Assembly (NCBI GenBank): GCA_002102555.1
Contig: MCFL01000004.1
Location: 930,001 to 994,000, forward strand
DNA from: Catenaria anguillulae PL171
Taxonomy: Eukaryota; Blastocladiomycota; Blastocladiomycetes; Blastocladiales; Catenariaceae
Direction: 5' to 3'
Length of the DNA stretch: 64,000 nucleotides
Shown: piece after piece, positions 53,914-64,000 of the stretch
How positions within the stretch are numbered: the first letter of the stretch is position 1
Layout of the letters: every line of letters starts with the position of its first letter
Made by a program: the position numbers and the translations under genes
The notes under the pieces: model-generated
What the model saw: the letters and a program-made list of their open reading frames with translations, nothing else
The model's database searches: none
Told to the model about the DNA's origin: nothing

Positions 53914-55775
53914 GTGGACAGCCAATGCCCAATGAATCTCGCCTTCCACAACCACGACCACGACCGTGACGGCTCGCCAACCATATCCACAGCCATGTCT
54001 GTGCGCGGAGATTGTCAACGAAGAATCTCTGTCCCAGGAGCATTTGTCGGCTGTAACTCACCACGGCCACTGCGGCGGCGGGGCTCTGCAAGACTGATTC
54101 TGAGCGTCGCTGGGCTCGCAACAGCTGCTCTCTTGTCCATGTCAATGTGCTTGGCGGCACCCACGCCAGCGCCAACAGCACCAGCACCAACACCAGCACC
54201 ACCATCCCTATCCCAATCGGAATCGGATTCGGGATCTCTGCCTGCCTTCCCTTTACCGTTACCGTCCCGGCGACTGTTGGCGCTTGTCAAGGTATGCTGC
54301 CTGTGTTCACATGCATTCATTTTTCACATGATTCCGTGACTCGCGCTGTGGTGACTGTGCAACTGATGACGGATCCTTTGTTTGCATTTTGTTTGCTACC
54401 CATCCTGTGACTGTTCGCACACGTACAGCGTGATGACGGGACACGAGCTCTTCCAGTACCAATCGCGTCCGCACCTGTCGTGCCCGTTGACAATCCTGTG
54501 GACGATGACCGCGCCCGTGGTCCGAGCCGCACAAAGACTCACCCACCGTTCCACCGGCCAACTGGTTCCCCAGAGCCGAGCCAGCCTCCGGATGACCCCT
54601 CCAACCCCCCTTGCCTAGGCCGCCAGGGTTTGCCCCGCCATCAGAAATCATTACCATCCCGAACCCTGATCCCACGGAAACACCACCTCCACCCGTCGAG
54701 CCGCCAAGGATCCTTCCTGACCCACCCTCCGACCCTCCTCCGCAACATCCTCCATCTCCTCCTCCGTCCGATCCTTCCGAACCACCCCATCCCAATCCAC
54801 CTCCGGCAATGGCAACCGAAAAATGCCGCCACCAACCAATCCATCACCCCCAACCGACCCGACTCCTCCCAACGGGCCCTCTGATCCTCCCACTCGCCCA
54901 AACCCCGGTGTCGGCGGCGGCAGCGGAAATCCGTTAGACCCACCCTTGCCTCCGTCGCCACGTCCACCGGCCGCCTCGGGTCCGCGCTCCGATACAACCC
55001 TTCTCGGGGGCGACTTTGACCCGCGCCCACGCACCACGCTCGACGCATCCTCGCCCAGCGGCGGCGGCGGCGGCGGCAGCGGAAGCAGCAACGGCGCACA
55101 GGGCACTGCCGACCCGGAATCCGACGGATCCAATGGCACGCGTGGCACGTCCACGTCGGGGCTCGGCAACGGACCCAGCGCTGCCGAATCCGCATCCGCA
55201 CAACAGAGCGTCATGATTGCCGTGCCCTTGGCCGCATTGGCCGTGCTGGGCATTGTGATTGGCACGCTGGTGCATCACCGCCGCCAACAAATGGCGAGCA
55301 AGCCCACGCCTCCACCGTCTTCACCGCCAGCTCTCGAGCGGTTCACATATGCCGACGCGTCCGTGTCGTTTCCGGGCGGGTGTGCGGCATTGCCGCACGT
55401 GCGGCGGCCCGTGCCAGCGGCACTTCAAGACGCGCCTGTGGCGTCGTCCTACTCGCCGCTTGTTGGGTACGGGTCGCTGGACGCGGCGCACGTGATTGAC
55501 TTGACAACCCCCTCCACAGCCACCGCAGTCGGCGTGCATCCATGGGTACGGCCCTCGCAGGTCGGCCGCCAGGGCCACGGGCGTCGCCGCTGTCGCCGTC
55601 GACGGGGCTCTTCCCGTCTGCACCCGTCCCACTGGCCGATGTATCGCGCGGACGGAGAGCAATCGGGATGCGAAGGTCGACGGACGGCGCGGTTGGTGGT
55701 GGGGAGGGAGGCGGTGCGGGTGCCGGCAGCCGGCGCGAGTCCTTGACAGATATCCATGCGTTTCGGGTGTGGTGA
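53914..55775 (+). CDS. Pro-rich single-pass membrane protein, frame interrupted about three times
   Basis: Exon 1 (53914 to about 54291) has an N-terminal hydrophobic segment (LILSVAGLATAALLSMSMCL) that may be a signal or anchor, then an APTPAP repeat. After an intron (GTATGC donor, acceptor near 54428) comes a long Pro/Ser-rich part (PPDDPSNPP, PTETPPPPVEPP, PSDPPPQHPPSPPPSDPSEP), a Gly-rich stretch (SGGGGGGSGSSNGAQG), then one clear membrane helix (SVMIAVPLAALAVLGIVIGT) with a basic stop-transfer end, and a cytoplasmic tail ending RRESLTDIHAFRVW (stop TGA 55773-55775). The architecture resembles fungal cell-wall sensors or Mid2/Axl2-like proteins, but no domain is recognised. -1 steps are needed near 54610, 54819 and 55541. 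Confidence 0.6.
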
Positions 55776-56130
55776 GTTTGTCGCTGTGTGCGTGAGTTGT
55801 TCTTGTTGCTCGAGAGCCATCTGCTTGATGCGCGGTGTTTGTATATAGCTACCTTACTTGCCTTTTTTTCCGATTCCATTCTCGTATACATAAACATAGC
55901 TTGTTACCCGTGCTGGCGCTCTCTTTGCCTCCGAAACAAGATCTGGATTGTGTGTATATTTTCCTTCGTATAGTCAAGTGCCCCGACGGAGTGCACATTT
56001 TGGGTACACATCAAGTTCTTTCAAGTCGAAAAGCGAACAGCAAGCAACTGAACCAGACAAGAGCGAGCGGACAACAAGATGAAGCGGTACATGGTCGACG
56101 GCCAAGCTTGAACGCCCTTTGTGCATCACG
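55776..56130. other. Convergent intergenic region
   Basis: 355 bases between two convergent stops, A/T-rich with T runs; presumed 3' UTRs. Confidence 0.5.
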
Positions 56131-58365
56131 TTAGAAAAAGAATGGCGTCGCCTGCTGCGGTTGCTGCCCTTGCTGCTTGGCGCCGCTAGCAGCAGCTCCA
56201 CCATTGGTCGCGGAAGCCGTTGTTTTGCTCGCAAACGGGTCAAACTGCGCAAACGGATCCGAGCTCGACGATACGGCCACATAGTTGGAACCTGACGATT
56301 GCCCGAGTTGCTGCTGATGTGGCTGCTGTGCCGGTTGCGACGACGGCTGTATGCCCATTCCCACACCCATCGAGGCGCCTTGCCCCCCGAATGAAGTCGC
56401 ACCCATTCCGTTCATGCCCATTCCACCCGCCGCCATGGGTGCTCCAAACGGATTCATACCCGTGCCTTGCATTCCGATCCCCATTCCCATCCCTGCACTG
56501 CTCTGCATCCCGCCGCCAAACGGATTGCCTGTCGCCTGCATCCCCATCGCACCCATCCCCGTTGCTTGCGTCATCATGGTCATGCCCGTCGCTTGCATCC
56601 CCATGGGGCCGCCGCCCATGCCTGTCGGCTGCGTCATCATGGTCATACCCGTCTGTTGCATCCCAATCCCCATGCCCATGTGCTGCTGGCCCGCCATGGC
56701 CGCAAACGGATTGCCCGTTGCATTGGCCGCAACGCCGCTCGAGCCACCGTACACGGACGGGCCTGACGGCGAGCTTGTGCGCGACGTACTCGTTCCCGAC
56801 GACGCGGCAAACGGGTTGAATGCGCCGGCACTGGCGCCGGGAAGCTGCGTGGTTTGCATGAATGGCGATTCGCTACGCGATGATGTGCCGCCGAGCGTGG
56901 CGAATGGGTTGGATGTGGCGCTCCCCGTGGGCTGCATGGGGACTGACGATGAGACAGTGCTTGTTGTGGTGGATCCAAAAGGGTCGAATGCAAGCGGCGC
57001 GGGCGCAGCATTTGCGAATGGGTTGAGGTTTTGCCATGGCGATCCAGGGCCAGACGAGGCAGATGAGGGCGTCGAGCCTGTGAACGAGGAGTGCTGGTGG
57101 GGTTGGTGCGCAGAAAAGGTGGGCGCAAACGGATCAAACACGGCTTGCTGTTGTTGTTGTTGTTGTTGCTGCTGCTGCTGCTGTTGTTGTGACGGGAACG
57201 CTTGCGCCATTTGCTTGGTATTGTCCTCGAGGGCATCAAAGAAATCAATGAGTGCCGCGGGCGGCTTGGCCATGGGCGGTGGTTGCTGCCCACCAAACGC
57301 CGGCGGCGCCGTGTCGGTGCGTGTGGGCGGCGCAATTTGAATGGAAATACGGCGCATGTCGCTCGGCGATTGGACCTGTTGCGTAGCCGACCGCTGCGGC
57401 TGCGAAGGCTGTTGCTGCTGCGAACTGGTCGACGCCAACCCACCCTTGTCCAATTCGGCCTCCAACGAATCGGCAATATCCGGAATGTGCCGAAACTCGG
57501 GCACGCTCATTTGCAACGTGGACGGCGCCAGGCCCCTTGCCGTGGCCAAAAACCCATCCACGCCCCTCGACAAGGCAATCAGCTGGCGGAAAAGCGCGAT
57601 CCCTTGCCTCGCAACCGGCGGCGGCAAGTCGCCCAGCCGCTGCAGCACGTTGATAATACCCTCGTTGACAATGTGGTATAAGCGCATCAAGTCCCGCAAC
57701 AACAACCGAAACGCCGCCAACGTGACATCATTATCGATCTCATCAGGCGCAAACTGCGCTCGAAGAAGGACCTGCAGCTGGCGCAACACGGCCCCAAGTT
57801 CCTTGAGCAGCTGGTCGTTAACGGGGGCAACGCGCATTTGGCGTGCAACGTCCGTGGGCAAGTGCGCGTCGCGGGCAATCGACCCGTACGAGTCGGCCGA
57901 CGTTTGCTTTGTGGGCGACGCTGGGCGGCAATAGTCGCGCTTGGTCTCGCGGTACACGTGGACTTTTTCTTCCAGGTAGGCCGCATACCGGGAAATGTTC
58001 TTCCCTTGCTCGATACGCGATCCGCTCGAGTCGCGGAAGGTTGACAGGTTGAGGATCGAGGGCTGCGTTGCGAGGTAGCCAATGAGGCGGTCGCCCGATC
58101 CTTGGTCCATGAGAATGTGCGTTACAATGAGGGCCTTGAAAACGACAGACCAAGACGAGTCGTGCAGACGCTGCTCGAGCATGACGCCAATGTCGGCAAT
58201 GGAAATGTCGCGGCGCCATGTGGCGTTGAGCAGGATCGAGACATGCTTCCATTTCGGGATCTTGGAGTTGCGCTTGGTGGCCTTGACCATGGCGGATTCG
58301 AGGTCCTTGACAAAGTAGCCTTTGGCCACCATCACCTTCTCCATCACACGCTCCGAGGTGGACAT
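56131..58365 (-). CDS. AP180/CALM-like clathrin assembly protein (ANTH domain)
   Basis: A single exon of 744 codons. The ANTH domain fills about the first 300 residues: VMVAKGYFVKDLESAMVKAT with the PtdIns(4,5)P2-binding KATKRNSKIPKWKH pattern, ILLNATWRRDIS, SWSVVFKALIVTHILMDQGS, NLSTFRDSSGSRIEQGKNIS, RYAAYLEEKVHVYRETKRDY, and VNEGIINVLQRL. This is the yeast Yap1801/1802 and PICALM fold, which links clathrin to the plasma membrane in endocytosis. The tail has poly-Q (57145-57190), at least six NPF motifs (NPFANA, NPFATL, NPFAAS, NPFAAM, NPFGGG, NPFGAP) for EH-domain partners, and a Met/Gly repeat (MQATGMTMMTQ). Clean over 2.2 kb. Confidence 0.93.
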   Translation of the reverse strand: MSTSERVMEKVMVAKGYFVKDLESAMVKATKRNSKIPKWKHVSILLNATWRRDISIADIGVMLEQRLHDSSWSVVFKALIVTHILMDQGSGDRLIGYLATQPSILNLSTFRDSSGSRIEQGKNISRYAAYLEEKVHVYRETKRDYCRPASPTKQTSADSYGSIARDAHLPTDVARQMRVAPVNDQLLKELGAVLRQLQVLLRAQFAPDEIDNDVTLAAFRLLLRDLMRLYHIVNEGIINVLQRLGDLPPPVARQGIALFRQLIALSRGVDGFLATARGLAPSTLQMSVPEFRHIPDIADSLEAELDKGGLASTSSQQQQPSQPQRSATQQVQSPSDMRRISIQIAPPTRTDTAPPAFGGQQPPPMAKPPAALIDFFDALEDNTKQMAQAFPSQQQQQQQQQQQQQQQAVFDPFAPTFSAHQPHQHSSFTGSTPSSASSGPGSPWQNLNPFANAAPAPLAFDPFGSTTTSTVSSSVPMQPTGSATSNPFATLGGTSSRSESPFMQTTQLPGASAGAFNPFAASSGTSTSRTSSPSGPSVYGGSSGVAANATGNPFAAMAGQQHMGMGIGMQQTGMTMMTQPTGMGGGPMGMQATGMTMMTQATGMGAMGMQATGNPFGGGMQSSAGMGMGIGMQGTGMNPFGAPMAAGGMGMNGMGATSFGGQGASMGVGMGIQPSSQPAQQPHQQQLGQSSGSNYVAVSSSSDPFAQFDPFASKTTASATNGGAAASGAKQQGQQPQQATPFFF
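57145..57190. repeat. Poly-Gln trinucleotide tract
   Basis: CAA/CAG repeat read on the minus strand (TTG/CTG on plus), coding about 15 Gln within the AP180-like protein. Confidence 0.9.
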
Positions 58366-59244
58366 GGTTGCGTCGTGGTTCTGTGACGGTTTGATAGTGA
58401 CTGATCCAAGGGTTTGCAGGCGGCCGACGTCGGATTGGTTGATATCCTGGGTGCGAACACGGGCGACAGTTGGCTGACAACGACAGAAGAACGAAATCGA
58501 CCAAAGCTTGTGTTTTCCGGGGTTAGCGGGCGAGTCGCATGTATTTCATCGAGTGTCGTTCAACAAAAGTGCTGGGCATGATAGCATAGAGATACCGGTC
58601 AAGCGAATCGCTCGCCACACGTTCTCGTCGTCGGTGACGACGGAGCAGCTCACGGAGCAGAAGACGCCAGGGATCGTGCCGCCTGCCGGCCTGCCGGCCT
58701 CCCCATTTCATCAATTGCAAGGAGGCTTCTAAAGCAGCAAGAGCGTCATAGCATGCTAGAAGCATTGTTCGAATATTTACTCATGTCGCGTGAGCGATCC
58801 AGGCAGTTATTCGCTCGTGATTGTGTGAGGTAGAGCCCGGTTCCAATGTCTGCCCTCTTCAGGATTGGTATTGGACGGAAGTTGACTCGATGAAATTGAC
58901 TGGGAATATCAAATGAAGAATTCAATACCTTCTCATGGGCGATCAGGAGGTCGCCGCTGGGTTTCGTCTCCCAATGATGCGTGGCAGGAACTCATGTCCG
59001 CAGGGTCAGTGCAAAAGTCGATGCAAGGGTACCGTGTCCAGTTGAAAGCAAAACGATTACAAGTTGGCAATCAGAACGAAAAACAAAATAACCGGTGAAG
59101 AAGGAAGGATCAGGAAGCCCTGAGATAGCCTGCAAATGACTCGAATTGAAAGGAGCATAAAAAGGGTGGAGGGTCGAAGCAAAAGAATCGAAGCAAGAAC
59201 GGGAAGCTCCAAGAAACAATAACGAACAAGAACAAGTCGCACAT
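58366..59244. other. Intergenic region
   Basis: About 880 bases between the AP180-like start and the 3' end of the next leftward gene. Short frames only; nothing recognised apart from presumed promoter. Confidence 0.45.
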
Positions 59245-62082
59245 TCACGCAAACTCAGATTGACCCATCCCTAACCCCATGGAACCTTCCACACTTGGCC
59301 ACAAACTTTCTGGAAACTCAGACGCACTGTTGCCGACCATGACAGTCATAGAGGCTTGGGGCAGCAATGGCACGCCAGAGTCTGCAAGCGCAGTCGCATC
59401 GTCCTGCTGTTGACGACCCGCACCCAAAGCGGGCTGTTGTTGTTGCTGCTGCACGTGCGGCTGTGTTGCACTTGAAGCCGCCGCGGCCGCACCAGCACTG
59501 GAGCGTGACCGGTTTGAGGCAGCCGGCAAAGCGGTCGGCGCCAACCCCATCATCTCCATGATGCGCATGGCCTGCTCGTGGTAATTGACGGGACTTCTTG
59601 ACGTCGAAATGGTCGTTGCGCGACCAGGATCTGGCACTTGAGCTTCTGCAGGCACATTTGCTGCACTCGCAGCCGATGCATGCGCGCACGACGCGCTCTC
59701 GAAATCACTTGCCACATTCCCACCCGTATCGGATCCTCCTTTGCTCGCCATGGTCTTTGATCTTGATGTTTTCGGCTTGGCAGCGGCAGATTGCAGAACC
59801 GCCACTAGGGAGGACGCGGTTCCAATAGCGTTCGACACGTCCATTTTGGCTCGAGATAGATGCGGTTGCAATGGGTCCGCCGGGAAAGAGGTTGTTTTGA
59901 AGATCAACTGATTGTGCTCGACATCCATGCCAACCTGCGCGCGTTCCAAGGACGTCGTCGAATATGCGCGACTCACCATTGCTGTAGAAGCGAACGAGCT
60001 GTCGGCAACCTTGGCACGCTTCTGGGTGGTAGTGCGCCTGGCGCGCTTCTTGGGCGGTGCGGGATCGGAACCTGTAGGCGTGGATGTCGGTGGATCGGGA
60101 GCGAGTCCCAACGAGGCAGCCGCGACATTGGGAGACACGCGTCGGCGCTTCTGAGGCGCCAGTTGTGAGTGCGAGGAAGTTTCGGGTAAAACTATGTCGG
60201 CACCTGCCACGCTCGTCGGCTCGGGCGGAGAGGTGAAGATGCCGTTGACGTGCGTGGTTGGTTGGGCGGCTTCAAGGCTGACGATGAGTGCCGGGAAAGA
60301 CAGGGATTCCCGGGTTTGGTCGCTTACAGCGTGGAATGGCTGGTGCTGCTGTGGGAGACTGATTGCATCGAACGTGCTTGGGCTCGTTCCTGAGTCGGCC
60401 ATCCCTCCACCACCACCACCACCGCCAACAACACCACGAAGTCCGCCCAACGACGACGCGAACAAATTGCTAAACAGCGGATCCTGCTCGTTCCCAAACC
60501 AATCTCCAAAACTATCTAGAACAGTGCTGCCGGTGCCTGCTGATACATCGCCGAGCAAGTTGGCAAGTGAGTCGTCGCTCGACCAGGTGTGCATGTGCAA
60601 TGCGGTATACGGATCTCCGGGCGGCCCTCCATTACCTGATGGCATTGACGAGCCGTGGAAGCCAACATTGGACTGAAGGCCTGATCCGAACAGATCGAGC
60701 TCTGAAACCGCTTGCGTTTGGTCGTGCGTAAGTGCACCCGCTGTCGTGGAAACTGGCGCGTCTGGAATGTCTGATGCGTTGAGCCACATGCTCGGCGACG
60801 GCGGGAACGGTGGGAGCTGGCCAGCATCGCCGGAGACCAAAGCTCCTTTTTCACAAGTCTGGACACGCTCGAGTTGTTCGTGGCCAGACACCATTGACCA
60901 CATACGATTCAACGAGGCATGTTGAACGTCCGGGATGGCTGACGGCAACGCTAGAGGGGCGATCGACTTATTGCTTGCGGGATCTCGAGGAAGAAAATCA
61001 GAAGCGGACGTGAAATGCTGGGATACATGCAGCGAGGAATGATGCCTGCTAGCCTCGAGTGCAGGATGGCCTACATTGATTGGGGTTAAAACGGTCGACA
61101 CGGTGCATGAATCTCTACGTCGCATGGGGCTGGCGGATCGTTTGGAAGCGGTTTTACAACGGCGAGCTGCACCAATGACGGCTTGGTCAGATCAACATAA
61201 ACGCACGTCACGGCACGAAATAAAGGTGGCCATACCCTTTCGCGGCAAAGATACATGTGAAGACGGGGTTTCCTGTTCTGGCTCGCAACGAAAGTGATGA
61301 CCATTTTGGTCAATAAGTGGGATTCGTATCTTTTTTTTCGATGCTGATGATGTCGGAGTGGGCGATGGGATCTTGGCACCATCAGGTCCAACAAGTGTCG
61401 TCGTTTGCCCTCCTGGAATCCCGCAAATGGCGCTTGCTCTGACGTTGGGAGCATTACTCAGCTTGACTGGAACCCCGTGTGCAATGGCACCACGGACGCC
61501 GAGGGCAGCTGCAAGAGTGTGACGATGAGTTCCTGGCGACACGTGGGCAATTTGAGATGTCGTCTTGAGCGGGAGCGGCGCCATACTTGAGCATTGATCC
61601 GAATATTGACTTCTGTAATGACCTGAGAGCTCGGATAAATCGCTCTCGAGACTGGCTGCGCGGCTACCACCGTCAGAAGTCTGGGCCGCATTACGTCTAT
61701 TCGAAGTTTGATCGTCGAAGTCGATTGAATGCGCCTGATGCACAATGCCAGCGCCAACAGCGGTTGTTGAGGAAACATGGCTTTGTCCATACTCTCTCCT
61801 GCATTGAAAGGCCGCCGCATCACGGCCGTGTCCGCATGTCCTAACCAGGCGATAACCAGACGGCGGCGCTGAGGTGAAAAGAGGGACAAAAACCTGTGCG
61901 CCTGGGGCCAAAAATGAAGGATAAACGACGTGGCCAATCGGAGCTGTGTTTGCCTGCTGTTGCAGTTGGGACATACTGTGAACCATGTTACCGACGACGC
62001 GAAGCGAATCGGCTTGTTGGGAGTTCTCGCAGACTCGCGTTGATCGCTGTTGAGTCCGGGTGGGCTGGCGCTGGGTGCTCAT
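59245..62082 (-). CDS. Low-complexity, basic-cluster protein (possible transcriptional regulator)
   Basis: Two long leftward frames, 62082 to about 61197 and about 61165-59245, are probably two exons joined by an intron around 61196-61158 (donor GTGCGT or GTTTAT; acceptor TTGGTGCAG). The exact junction is uncertain. The N-terminal half begins MSTQRQPTRTQQRSTRVCEN, with VYPSFLAPGAQVFVPLFTSA and KIPSPTPTSSASKKKIRIPL. The C-terminal half is Ser/Ala/Pro-rich with basic clusters that look like nuclear signals (APQKRRRVS; PPKKRARRTTTQKRAK), an acidic-aromatic patch (LDSFGDWFGNEQDPLFSNLF) like an activation domain, and poly-Q/Gly/Ala runs. No DNA-binding domain is recognised, so the regulator role is only inferred. 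Confidence 0.5.
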
Positions 62083-62517
62083 TGAACTGAGGATATGCGA
62101 ACGATATCATGTGAGCTCGCTGTGATGTATTGCGAGAGGTTTGGTGTTGAATGTACACTGCGAAGCACAAGCACTACGAACTGATTGTGGGCTGTGCAAG
62201 CGAAGATACGCAGTAACTGATGATGCCATTGAATATTTCACAGAGTAAATATCTCGACGAGTCGGCCTGGATGGGTCAATATATGCTGATTTATACTCTC
62301 CTTTGTGAGGTATTTCACTCACGAATCCAAAGAGCATTGAGCAACGACGCAACACGTTCGTGTTCACATGGCTCGAAGTGCATCAGCATGAGCGAGCCTT
62401 CTGAGGTGAATGAAACACAAATTCACACATAAATACGCACAAGATACATACTCACGCACTCATAGTCATACAGCGTGAAAACATGGAATCATGACCGTCG
62501 CAGCTGTGCGATGAATC
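62083..62517. other. Intergenic region
   Basis: About 435 bases between two leftward genes, A/T-rich, with CACA-type dinucleotides near 62420-62460. Nothing else recognised. Confidence 0.45.
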
Positions 62518-64000
62518 TCATTTGCTTGTTTCTACTTCAAGGGGCCCGGTTGAAACATCGGCCAGACAATTCCCTTGACGGGATAAATAGACGCCACCCT
62601 CAACTTTCAAACAAGATGAGGGATCAACAGCGGGAGTGTGATATAGGGTGCACGTCGATGACGAGCGGCTGTAGGTATCCCAATCCCACCAATCCGTGGA
62701 TGAAGTTCGCTCAATAGGTGCGAGCAGAGGAAGCGGTGGCGGTGGAATAGCCGAGATGGTGTGGGATCCGTCGGCAATGATGTGGGTCGGTGAGGTTGCA
62801 TGCGAGAAATCACTGGATGTTGGACGATTGAGGTGGTGCAGTGTTGCGGTGGATGCAGCGGTGAGAGGAGTTGGGCCTTGTCCGTCATTGCAGATCACTA
62901 TTGGATGTGGGGAATCGATGGAAGGAAGTGCATGGTGGGAGGCAAAATCGCGAGAAAGTGCGTCTTGGATGTAAGGATTTGGTTCTGCGGCGGGAGGGCC
63001 AGTGAATTCCGCTCGGCCCCAAGGAAAAGACGGCTCTTGGTTTGCCAACGAGCTCCGCGAGAATGCTGGTGAAAGTGGAAGCTCAAGCAGGGTTGACATT
63101 GTGGATGGCCGGAGCGAGTCGCGTTGCCCCATGGATCCCACATGGCGAATGTGTCGTGGCGGAGCCGGCTGCTGAATCTCGAGCGGGTAGGGGTCACTGT
63201 TGCTCCGGCGGCTTTTCCCATTAATGGGCATAACTGACGGCTGCCAGGGCGCCATAGCGGCCGGGCCAGGGTCTGAATGACTTGTTCCAAACGGCGAGTT
63301 GAGAGCGGCGACAAGCGAGCGAATCGAACCACGAGGAGCAGCAGAATGTCGTCGTGCGCCTGCCGCAACGCCGAGGGAACAGCTTGCGCCGGGGGTGACA
63401 CAGGCAGCGGCGGGGTCAGGGTGGACACAGTCTGTTGACCACGTGGGCGGATGATGGAGCTGGAATGAAGATTCCGATCGCAAAGACCCACGCTGTTTGG
63501 CTGCGCCCAGGCGGGACCACGCTGACGATGACCGACGTGACGACAAGCAAGCACAAATGCACGAACGGTAACGAGGGCGACTCGGAAAGGCCGGGTCAAG
63601 CTGCTGCAATGCAGACATGGAATGATTGTGCGACGCAGCTCTGGGCTTGAAGAGGCAACAGGTACAAATCGATCCAAGGGCGACGAGGGTGACTCCGACA
63701 GCAATCAGCCAATTTGCAGATATCGGCTGGCGGGACCAAGTGTGCGTGGCGGTGGTGGTGGTGCAGGACTCTGGGGTACCGGGGACGACGGCGGGAGATG
63801 TGGCAGCGAGCGACACAATACGATGCGGGGAGAGCGCCCACTCTGCATCAGCGGAAACACCGACCAGGTCGCCGTTGGAAAACCGCACCTCGGAACTTGC
63901 TTCCCTCCACAACGGCGGCCTCGAAAAAGCTTTAACTGATGCCGACTTGACAGATACGAAGGCCAACTTTTGGTGCCCATTGTTCGAATGGACAAGCCAA
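62518..64000 (-). CDS. Single-pass membrane protein, 5' part beyond the window
   Basis: The frame is open to the window edge, so the N-terminus is missing. About 110 residues of presumed extracellular sequence (FSNGDLVGVSADAEWALSPH; a Thr-rich stretch) precede one membrane helix (ISANWLIAVGVTLVALGSIC) closed by CTCCLFKPR. The remaining 370 residues are Ser/Pro-rich and cytoplasmic in type, with no recognised domain (DWWDWDTYSRSSSTCTLYHT near the end). The layout, an ectodomain, one helix and a long disordered tail, is that of a fungal surface sensor or adhesion protein, but no family is recognised. Stop at 62518-62520. Confidence 0.55.
   Translation of the reverse strand, partial: WLVHSNNGHQKLAFVSVKSASVKAFSRPPLWREASSEVRFSNGDLVGVSADAEWALSPHRIVSLAATSPAVVPGTPESCTTTTATHTWSRQPISANWLIAVGVTLVALGSICTCCLFKPRAASHNHSMSALQQLDPAFPSRPRYRSCICACLSSRRSSSAWSRLGAAKQRGSLRSESSFQLHHPPTWSTDCVHPDPAAACVTPGASCSLGVAAGARRHSAAPRGSIRSLVAALNSPFGTSHSDPGPAAMAPWQPSVMPINGKSRRSNSDPYPLEIQQPAPPRHIRHVGSMGQRDSLRPSTMSTLLELPLSPAFSRSSLANQEPSFPWGRAEFTGPPAAEPNPYIQDALSRDFASHHALPSIDSPHPIVICNDGQGPTPLTAASTATLHHLNRPTSSDFSHATSPTHIIADGSHTISAIPPPPLPLLAPIERTSSTDWWDWDTYSRSSSTCTLYHTPAVDPSSCLKVEGGVYLSRQGNCLADVSTGPLEVETSK

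Noticed and set aside
56351-57340. A 329-codon plus-strand frame opposite the AP180-like gene
   Set aside because: Pro/Ile/Cys-rich mirror of the Met/NPF repeats and poly-Q; no motif.

Overview
The window looks like nuclear DNA of a fungus. The evidence is intron-containing genes with short GT-AG introns (about 39-100 nt), many with GTACGT/GTATGT-like donors; two Pol III tRNA genes; C/G-rich third codon positions; and a gene set that includes a DEF1-type CUE/Q-rich protein, a fungal-type DUF7025 AAA ATPase, a Ran1/Ksp1-like kinase, LST8, a vacuolar/plasma-membrane Ca2+-ATPase, MPC1 and TIM17. The lineage cannot be fixed from sequence alone; an early-diverging, GC-rich zoosporic fungus (blastocladiomycete or chytrid) is my guess, with low confidence. 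Nothing points to a virus, a large transposon, a CRISPR array or an organellar insertion.

Layout. 1-13.4 kb: C-terminal end of Rab geranylgeranyltransferase alpha (+), a secreted metallophosphoesterase (-), a probable mitochondrial membrane protein (-), uracil-DNA glycosylase (+), splicing factor PRP17/CDC40 (+), an orphan (-), and a large IQ-motif RhoGEF (+). 13.4-15.7 kb is gene-poor. 15.7-26.9 kb: PMCA-type Ca2+-ATPase (+), inositol-pentakisphosphate 2-kinase (-), citrate carrier (-), an orphan (-), TIM17 (-), CSN8-like (+). 27.7-39.3 kb: NDUFA4-like protein (+), tRNA-Met, a long gene-poor stretch, a Ran1-like kinase (+), an amidase relic beside tRNA-Arg, a METTL21-like methyltransferase (+), a disrupted small mitochondrial-looking gene (+). 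39.8-64 kb: DEF1 (+), TPR protein (-), uridine kinase (+), MPC1 (-), DUF7025 AAA ATPase (-), LST8 (-), Pro-rich single-pass membrane protein (+), AP180-like ANTH protein (-), two low-complexity orphans (-).

The genes are mostly housekeeping and do not form a pathway. There is a loose theme of mitochondrial inner-membrane transport (TIM17, MPC1, citrate carrier, NDUFA4-like) and of signalling (Ca2+ pump, IPK1, RhoGEF, LST8).

The most unusual feature is the reading frame itself. In at least nine genes on both strands, a protein with conserved family motifs continues only if the frame steps by -1 (one base missing from the coding strand). I count more than 30 such sites, 13 of them in 2.3 kb of the Ca2+-ATPase, while neighbouring genes of 1.2-2.2 kb are perfectly clean. 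Apparent exceptions in sign are few (one in the AAA gene, one A-run and one 14-bp duplication in the small 38.7-kb gene, perhaps one in the TPR gene). Consensus deletions in the assembly are the simplest explanation; insertional RNA editing is the exciting alternative and is testable with RNA reads.
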